DNA from: JBCDBH01 sp039184055
GTDB lineage: Bacteria; Acidobacteriota; Thermoanaerobaculia; Multivoradales; J023
Direction: 5' to 3'
Assembly: GCA_039184055.1 (NCBI GenBank)
Contig: JBCDBH010000007.1
Coordinates: 1 to 38,427 of the forward strand
DNA length: 38,427 nucleotides
Made by a program: the position numbers and the translations under genes. Each line of letters begins with the position of its first letter. The stretch's first letter is position 1. This document shows positions 33,767 to 38,427 of this stretch, piece after piece. A model generated the notes under the pieces. The model saw only the letters and a list, made by a program, of their open reading frames with translations. It was not told the DNA's origin and did not search any database.

Positions 33767-35978
33767 TACGAGGCGGAAGTTCGCCGAGCGCTTCCCGGCT
33801 CTCGCCAAGCTCCGCCTGGTCGGTGGCCACGAGCTCCCCTATATTCGCCAGACCTCGAACGCCGATTGTGGCGCGGCGTGTCTGGCCATGATCCTCGCCT
33901 GGCACGGCAAACAGGTACCGCTCGAAGAAGTCCGTCAGGTCGCCGGGGTCGACCGCGACGGCAGCGACGCCTACAGCCTGCTCCGCGCCGGTCGCTTCTA
34001 CGGCCTGTCCGGCCGCGGCGTCAAGATCGAATCACCCGAGGATTTGCGCGCCCTGCCCAAAGGGTCGATCTTGCACTGGCGCTTTCACCATTTCGTTGTC
34101 TTCGAGCGTCTCGTCGGCGACGACGTGGTGCTGCTCGACCCGGCGCTCGGTCGACGGCGCATCGCCGCCGACGAGCTGGCGCGTTCCTTCACCGGCGTCG
34201 GTCTGACCTTCGAGCCAGCCGAGGAATTCCTCCCTGAAGACCGCCGAGCTCGCGGGATCTGGCGCTATATCCGACGTCTGCTCAGCGCCTCGACCGAGCT
34301 GCCCCGGGTCGTCCTGCTGTCGTTCTTGCTCCAGCTGCTGGCCCTCGCCCTGCCACTGCTCACCGGAGTCTTGGTCGACCGGGTCATCCCACGTGGCGAC
34401 GCACCCCTGCTTTGGATCCTGGCGGCGGGAACCGTGCTGCTCGGCGCCTATCGCTTCCTCTGTGCGTTCTTGCGCGCCCATCTACTGCTCCAGCTGCGCA
34501 CCCATCTCGATGCCCAGCTGACCCTCGAATTTCTCGAGCACATGGTCGCCCTGCCCTATTCCTTCTTCACGCAGCGCTCGACCGGTGACTTGATCACCCG
34601 GATCAACAGCAACACGATGGTCCGTGAGCTGCTCACCTCCAGCACGTTGTCGGCGGTGCTCGACGGCGTCATGGTCAGCCTGTACCTGGTCTTGCTACTG
34701 GCGATCAGCCCCCCTTTGGCGCTGGTCGTGGTGGCGCTCGGCGGGTTGCGGGTGGTGGTCTTCGCGGTCAGCCGGCGACGGTACCGTGAGCTGACCGCCG
34801 AACAGCTTCAGACGCAGGCCACGGCGCGTGGCTACCAGGTGCAAATGCTGTCGGGAATCGAGACCCTGAAAGCGACCGGCGCCGAGGACCGCGCCGTGGG
34901 TCATTGGTCCGACCTCTTCGTCGACGAGCTCAACATCACGCTCGATCAGGGACGCTTCCAGGCTCGTATCGACGCCGTGGTCGACATGCTGGGCACCATC
35001 TCACCTCTGGTCGTGTTGCTGGTCGGTGGTCACCTGGTGCTCAACGGCAGCCTCAGTCTCGGCACCATGCTCGCCATGAGCGCGCTCGCCGCCGGGTTTC
35101 TCCAGCCGCTGGCCACCTTGATGAACACCGCCTTCGATCTCGAGCGCATGCGTGGCTATCTCGACCGGATCTCGGAAGTCTTCGACACGCCACGCGAGCA
35201 GAGTCTCGACGAGGTTTCGCCTCCGGGCCGGCTCACGGGGAGCATCCGAGTCGAAGGCGTCAGCTTCCGCTACGGCCCTCTGGCGCCGCTCGCAGTACGC
35301 GAGATCGATCTCGAGATCGAACCTGGCGAGCTGATCGGGGTCGTCGACCGTTCCGGCTCGGGTAAATCGACCTTCGCCAGCCTGCTCTTCGGGCTGTATC
35401 CACCCACCTCCGGACGGGTGCTCTACGACGGTCACGACCTCCAGCAGCTCGATCTCCAACGCACCCGACAGCAGCTCGGGATCGTCACCCAGCACCCGTT
35501 TCTCTTCGGCACCTCGATCCGTCGCAACATCGCGCTCAGCGAGCCCGACGCACCCTTGTCACGGGTGATCGAGGCGGCACGCAAAGCCGAGATCCACGAC
35601 GACATCATCGCCATGCCTCTGGGCTACAACACCGTCGTCGCCGATGGTGGCGCGTCACTCTCGGGCGGTCAGCGACAGCGTCTCGCGCTGGCTCGAGCGC
35701 TCTTCCACCGACCCCGCATCCTGCTGCTCGACGAGGCCACCAGCGCGCTCGACACGATCACCGAGCGCAAGATCTACGAACGGCTACGTCTGCTCCGCGC
35801 CACGCGAATCGTCGTCGCGCATCGATTGTCGACGGTGGTCGATGCCGACCGGATCCTGGTCTTCGAAGCCGGAGAGCTGATCGAGCAAGGCACCCATCAC
35901 GCTCTGCTGGCACGAGGTGGGCTCTACAGCGAGCTCGCCAACGCCCAAGAGACGGTTCAGGAAGAAACCCCCGCATGA
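33759..35978 (+). CDS. Peptidase-C39 ABC transporter (leader-cleaving peptide exporter)
   Basis: The 739-residue protein combines a C39 protease (1-160), a six-helix membrane domain (about 170-450) and an ATPase (about 480-720). The protease residues are intact: Gln31, Cys37 (in ADCGAACLAMIL), His111 and Asp127 (LLDPALG). Such proteases cut after double-Gly leaders and export the peptide. ATPase motifs are LSGGQRQRLALARAL, ILLLDEATSALD and VVAHRLSTV. The Walker A reads DRSGSGKS, with Asp530 replacing the usual first Gly. ATG at 33759 overlaps the adaptor gene stop. The presumed substrate is the leader peptide gene at 38350; other secreted peptides elsewhere are possible. Confidence 0.94.
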   Translation: MADTRRKFAERFPALAKLRLVGGHELPYIRQTSNADCGAACLAMILAWHGKQVPLEEVRQVAGVDRDGSDAYSLLRAGRFYGLSGRGVKIESPEDLRALPKGSILHWRFHHFVVFERLVGDDVVLLDPALGRRRIAADELARSFTGVGLTFEPAEEFLPEDRRARGIWRYIRRLLSASTELPRVVLLSFLLQLLALALPLLTGVLVDRVIPRGDAPLLWILAAGTVLLGAYRFLCAFLRAHLLLQLRTHLDAQLTLEFLEHMVALPYSFFTQRSTGDLITRINSNTMVRELLTSSTLSAVLDGVMVSLYLVLLLAISPPLALVVVALGGLRVVVFAVSRRRYRELTAEQLQTQATARGYQVQMLSGIETLKATGAEDRAVGHWSDLFVDELNITLDQGRFQARIDAVVDMLGTISPLVVLLVGGHLVLNGSLSLGTMLAMSALAAGFLQPLATLMNTAFDLERMRGYLDRISEVFDTPREQSLDEVSPPGRLTGSIRVEGVSFRYGPLAPLAVREIDLEIEPGELIGVVDRSGSGKSTFASLLFGLYPPTSGRVLYDGHDLQQLDLQRTRQQLGIVTQHPFLFGTSIRRNIALSEPDAPLSRVIEAARKAEIHDDIIAMPLGYNTVVADGGASLSGGQRQRLALARALFHRPRILLLDEATSALDTITERKIYERLRLLRATRIVVAHRLSTVVDADRILVFEAGELIEQGTHHALLARGGLYSELANAQETVQEETPA

Positions 35979-36400
35979 CCACGGCAGAGCATCACCCTGT
36001 GCTCGAAGCGGTGGTCCACCACATCTTGCCGTCGGCATGCGCGGCGAGTGTCGCCACGTTCATCGTCGCCAGACTGGATGATGACGGTCGTGAAGGAAAT
36101 GACGGTCGTGACGGAAATAGGTTCGCCGGCAACGCGCCCTTGATGCTCGCCGTCCTCGAAGAGCTGGGCGAGTCGCGGTTCAGCAATCTCGATCAGGCCG
36201 AGCGCGAGGCCGCTTTGCGACACATCGAGACGAATGACAACCCCTACCTCGTTCACGGTCTGAGGATGCTGCTCCAGCTGATCCTCGAAGGCGGTCTCGG
36301 TGACCCACGCCACGGTGGCAATCCCGATGGCATTACGTGGCGTCGCCTCGGCTTGCCACCGTCGGGACCCGAGCGCTGTCTCGAGCCCGAAAATCCATGA
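35975..36400 (+). CDS. Gluconate 2-dehydrogenase subunit 3-like protein
   Basis: This 141-residue protein carries the signature of the small (gamma) subunit that accompanies GMC flavoprotein dehydrogenases: LEGGLGDPRHGGNPDGITWRRLGLPP near the C-terminus, where the family has an EG-x-F-x-DP-x-YGGN pattern. Unlike typical members it has no Tat or Sec signal, so it may stay in the cytosol. A six-residue duplication, DGREGN/DGRDGN, sits at about residues 37-48. It overlaps the exporter stop and the GMC start by four bases each (ATGA), so a stoichiometric partner for the oxidoreductase is likely. Confidence 0.75.
   Translation: MTTAEHHPVLEAVVHHILPSACAASVATFIVARLDDDGREGNDGRDGNRFAGNAPLMLAVLEELGESRFSNLDQAEREAALRHIETNDNPYLVHGLRMLLQLILEGGLGDPRHGGNPDGITWRRLGLPPSGPERCLEPENP
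36083..36118 (+). repeat. 18-bp tandem duplication inside the subunit-3-like gene
   Basis: Two adjacent 18-bp units, 36083-36100 and 36101-36118, differ at one base (GACGGTCGTGAAGGAAAT and GACGGTCGTGACGGAAAT). They keep the frame and encode DGREGN and DGRDGN. Confidence 0.9.
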
Positions 36401-38064
36401 CGCGAAACCTCGAAGCCGATGTCGTCATCATCGGTAGCGGCGCGGGTGGCGGCCCTCTCGCCCTCAGCCTGGCCGAAGCGGGTGCCGAGGTCATCGTGCT
36501 CGAGAAGGGACCTCGCCATCCCAGGCAGGCCTATCTTCACGACGAGTCGATTCACCGCCAGAGCTTCTTCACCCCGTCCTTGGCCGACGACCCTCATACC
36601 GTGGTGACCGCGACCAGCCGCGAGTCTCAGAGGACTCAGCTCGGCTGGATCGCCAGCTGTGTCGGAGGCGGCACCGTCCACATGGGTGCCTATCTCTATC
36701 GCTTCCATCCCGACGATCTGCGGATGCGTAGCCGCTTCGGAGCATGGGGAGACGCGGGTGAGCTGGTCGATTGGCCTTTCGACTACGACGAGCTCGAGCC
36801 GTTCTACGGGCGTGCCGAGCACGAGGTCGGGGTCTCCGGTCTGACCGGCGCCAATCCCTTCGAAGGTCACCGCTCGACCCCGTATCCACTTCCTCCGCTC
36901 GATGCTCACCCGATCGCTGGGGAGATCGAAACCGCGATCCGCAACCGCGGTGGCCATCCTTTCCCGACGCCCCGTGGCATCACCTCGCGACCCTACAAAG
37001 GACGTCCAGCCTGTTCCTACTGCGAGCTCTGTGCCGGTTACGGCTGCCAGACCGGTGCTCGGGGCAGCACGCAAGAGGCACTTCTTCCACGCGCGGAAGC
37101 GACCGGCAGGTGCACGGTGATCGCACGCGCGATGGTGCGCGACATCACAACAGACGAACGAGGCCGGGCCACGGGTTGTCACTGGATCGACCACCGAGGC
37201 GACGAGCACACGGTCGAAGCCCGCGTCGTCTGTGTCTCCTGCTCGGCGGTCGAATCGGCTCGCTTGCTCCTTCTTTCGCGCTCGCCACGATTCCCCGATG
37301 GCCTCGCCAATCGTCACGGTCAAGTAGGCAAACATCTGCAGTTTCACGGCGTCACCATGGGTCGAGCGACCATCCCAAGCACCTCGTTGCCGCCGGCGAT
37401 CCGCGATCTCTGGCATCCCTTCCTCGGGCGCTCGATGATGGATCACTACTTTCTCCCCGAGGGTGTCAGCGACCTCGCCAAAGGTGGTCTGTTGCGCTTC
37501 TTCCTGGTGCCCTCGAGACCGGTGGCCGATGCCGAAGAGATCGCGTTCGGCCACCACCCGCTGCGCTGGGGAGCCGAGCTCGAAGCCGAGCTGACGCGTC
37601 ACTATCGCGACGATCTCACCGTCGGCTTCGAGGTCTTCCACGATTTTCTCCCCAACCACGGCACCTATGTCGATCTCGATCCGACCGTGCGGGATCGCTG
37701 GGGATTGCCCGTGGCTCGCATCCATCTCGCCCTGCCCGATCATCATCGCCTGGCCGGCCAGTGGGTGATGGACCGCGCATTCGAGATGCTCGACGACCTC
37801 GGCGCCACCAAACGCTGGGTCGATTCAGTGGGTGGCACCTCGGCGTATCTGGTTCACGGCACCTGCCGCGCGGGCGACGACCCGAGTTGCTCGGTGATCG
37901 ATCGCGACTGTCGCGCTCACGACGTACCCAACCTCTATGTGGTCGACGGCAGCTTCATGCCGACCTCGGGTGGGGCCCCGCCGACGCTGACCATTTTGGC
38001 GAACAGCTTTCGCGTCGCGGAGCGCATCAAGAGCGAGCTCGGGATGCCCCGCCTGGCAGGGTAG
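36397..38064 (+). CDS. GMC-family FAD-dependent oxidoreductase
   Basis: The 555-residue flavoprotein has an N-terminal dinucleotide-binding fold (ADVVIIGSGAGGGPLALSLA, then VIVLEKG), a cysteine cluster C206-x2-C209-x2-C212-x4-C217 (CSYCELCAGYGC) of the kind seen in gluconate/fructose-dehydrogenase-like members, and the GMC C-terminal domain with His487 (VHGTCRAGDDPSCSVIDRD) and NLYVVDGSFMPTSGGAPPTLT. It oxidises an alcohol group of an unknown substrate, passing electrons onward. No signal peptide is seen. ATG at 36397 overlaps the partner subunit stop. Its location at the end of a peptide-export operon suggests peptide tailoring or precursor supply, an inference. Confidence 0.9.
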   Translation: MTRNLEADVVIIGSGAGGGPLALSLAEAGAEVIVLEKGPRHPRQAYLHDESIHRQSFFTPSLADDPHTVVTATSRESQRTQLGWIASCVGGGTVHMGAYLYRFHPDDLRMRSRFGAWGDAGELVDWPFDYDELEPFYGRAEHEVGVSGLTGANPFEGHRSTPYPLPPLDAHPIAGEIETAIRNRGGHPFPTPRGITSRPYKGRPACSYCELCAGYGCQTGARGSTQEALLPRAEATGRCTVIARAMVRDITTDERGRATGCHWIDHRGDEHTVEARVVCVSCSAVESARLLLLSRSPRFPDGLANRHGQVGKHLQFHGVTMGRATIPSTSLPPAIRDLWHPFLGRSMMDHYFLPEGVSDLAKGGLLRFFLVPSRPVADAEEIAFGHHPLRWGAELEAELTRHYRDDLTVGFEVFHDFLPNHGTYVDLDPTVRDRWGLPVARIHLALPDHHRLAGQWVMDRAFEMLDDLGATKRWVDSVGGTSAYLVHGTCRAGDDPSCSVIDRDCRAHDVPNLYVVDGSFMPTSGGAPPTLTILANSFRVAERIKSELGMPRLAG

Positions 38065-38349
38065 TTTTCTCTGGCCTTTTACGACTCCATTACACAATTT
38101 TCTGATACTATTTCTCTAGGCAATGGATCTTGTTCATCCGCGCGAAGGAAGACGTAAAGACTGACCTCTAGTGGTTTGTGCGTCTTCGCACGGTGGAGCT
38201 GCAGCGCTCTTCCGCTTGGGCATCAGACCGCATCAAGCGAACCCGTGCGACTCGATCCGTCAAGCCTCGACGACTGCCCGTCCATGCGAGACCGGCGGGT
38301 AGACGGCAGCGCTTCCCTCGCGTCTCGCAACGCACGATCGGAGGCCCAC
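38065..38349 (+). other. 285-nt non-coding gap with AT-rich stretch and small hairpin
   Basis: The gap begins with an AT-rich run (about 38065-38118) unlike the rest of the window, including TACTAT at 38106-38111 that could serve as a -10 box. A perfect small stem GTGCG-TCTT-CGCAC lies at 38178-38191 without a following T tract. This is probably the promoter and leader of the peptide gene that follows; no reading frame here looks real. Confidence 0.45.
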
Positions 38350-38427
38350 ATGAAGAAGATCGACACTGTCCGTGCCCTTCGCGATGACGAGTATCGCGCC
38401 AGCCTCACCGACGAGGAGCGTGCCGCG
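38350..38427 (+). CDS. Mersacidin/lichenicidin-like peptide precursor, leader only, cut by window end
   Basis: Only the first 26 residues are in the window. After MKKIDT they read VRALRDDEYRASLTDEERAA. From memory, leaders of mersacidin/lichenicidin-family type 2 lantibiotic precursors open with this pattern (I/V-V-R-A-W-K-D-x-x-[FY]-R-x-S-L-S-x-E-[EQ]), normally followed by a Pro-Ala-Asn-Pro-Ala-Gly stretch, a Gly-Gly site and a Ser/Thr/Cys-rich core. The core is not visible, so modification cannot be judged. GGAGG (38340-38344) lies five bases before ATG. The preceding operon supplies a C39 exporter able to cleave such leaders. A non-lantibiotic peptide using the same leader type is the main alternative. 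Confidence 0.72.
   Translation, partial: MKKIDTVRALRDDEYRASLTDEERAA

Noticed and set aside
32570..33808. A 412-codon open frame antisense to the GAF-adaptor gene
   Set aside because: It mirrors the codons of a real gene, has no recognisable domain and crosses a gene boundary on the other strand.
36253..37746. A 497-codon open frame antisense to the GMC oxidoreductase
   Set aside because: It has no family motif, and the + strand gene has clear GMC motifs end to end. Long antisense frames are expected at this GC content.
36771..38105. A 444-codon second frame on the + strand overlapping the GMC gene
   Set aside because: Arg/Ser/Pro-rich shadow frame typical of +1-shifted high-GC coding sequence.
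38178..38191. GTGCG-TCTT-CGCAC stem as a terminator for the export operon
   Set aside because: Five-base stem with no T tract; more likely a chance hairpin or part of the next gene's leader.

Overview
The window looks like chromosome from a high-GC, Gram-negative bacterium. It encodes lipid A biosynthesis and export genes (lpxB, msbA), PEGA-type Ser/Thr kinases, many TPR and FHA signalling proteins, and a housekeeping array with a small membrane protein pair next to lpxB. This combination suggests Acidobacteriota or a neighbouring phylum. That placement is an inference from gene content only. Reading frames on opposite strands are unusually long throughout, as expected at high GC, so most antisense frames are shadows.

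Layout. (1) Positions 1-5042, + strand: two tandem eukaryotic-like Ser/Thr kinases (the first cut by the window edge) and a secreted TPR-PDZ protein. Next come a 161-bp near-perfect hairpin element and a small 84-residue unknown gene with a terminator-like stem. (2) Positions 5623-26171, - strand: a long co-oriented run, read right to left: CNB-FHA protein, glycosyltransferase, scpA, scpB, rluB, cmk, queG, rpsA (own sigma70 promoter), HU/IHF, two small membrane proteins, lpxB, msbA, yicC, gmk, rpoZ, coaBC, family-4 uracil-DNA glycosylase, a BTAD regulator, and two glycosyltransferases. Many junctions are 4-nt ATGA/GTGA overlaps. (3) Positions 26238-30880, - strand: S66 carboxypeptidase, RNase P RNA (rnpB), a degenerate J-domain/TPR protein, and uvrC. 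(4) Positions 30957-38427, + strand: an accessory operon.

The most interesting part is region 4. Five overlapping genes encode a periplasmic adaptor, a GAF-domain/HlyD-like adaptor fusion, a peptidase-C39 ABC exporter with an intact Cys/His/Asp triad, a gluconate-2-dehydrogenase-subunit-3-like protein, and a GMC flavoprotein oxidoreductase. At the right edge a new gene starts after a 285-nt gap. Its first 26 residues closely resemble the leader of mersacidin/lichenicidin-family type 2 lantibiotic precursors. I infer a peptide natural-product export and tailoring locus in which the C39 exporter cleaves and secretes the leader-bearing peptide. The GMC pair may act as an unusual redox tailoring enzyme. 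No lanthionine synthetase is visible in the window; it would have to lie to the right or elsewhere.

Housekeeping logic: the - strand array couples chromosome segregation (scpAB), translation and RNA (rluB, queG, rpsA, gmk, yicC), nucleotide metabolism (cmk, gmk), transcription (rpoZ), CoA synthesis (coaBC), DNA repair (UDG) and envelope assembly (lpxB, msbA, glycosyltransferases).
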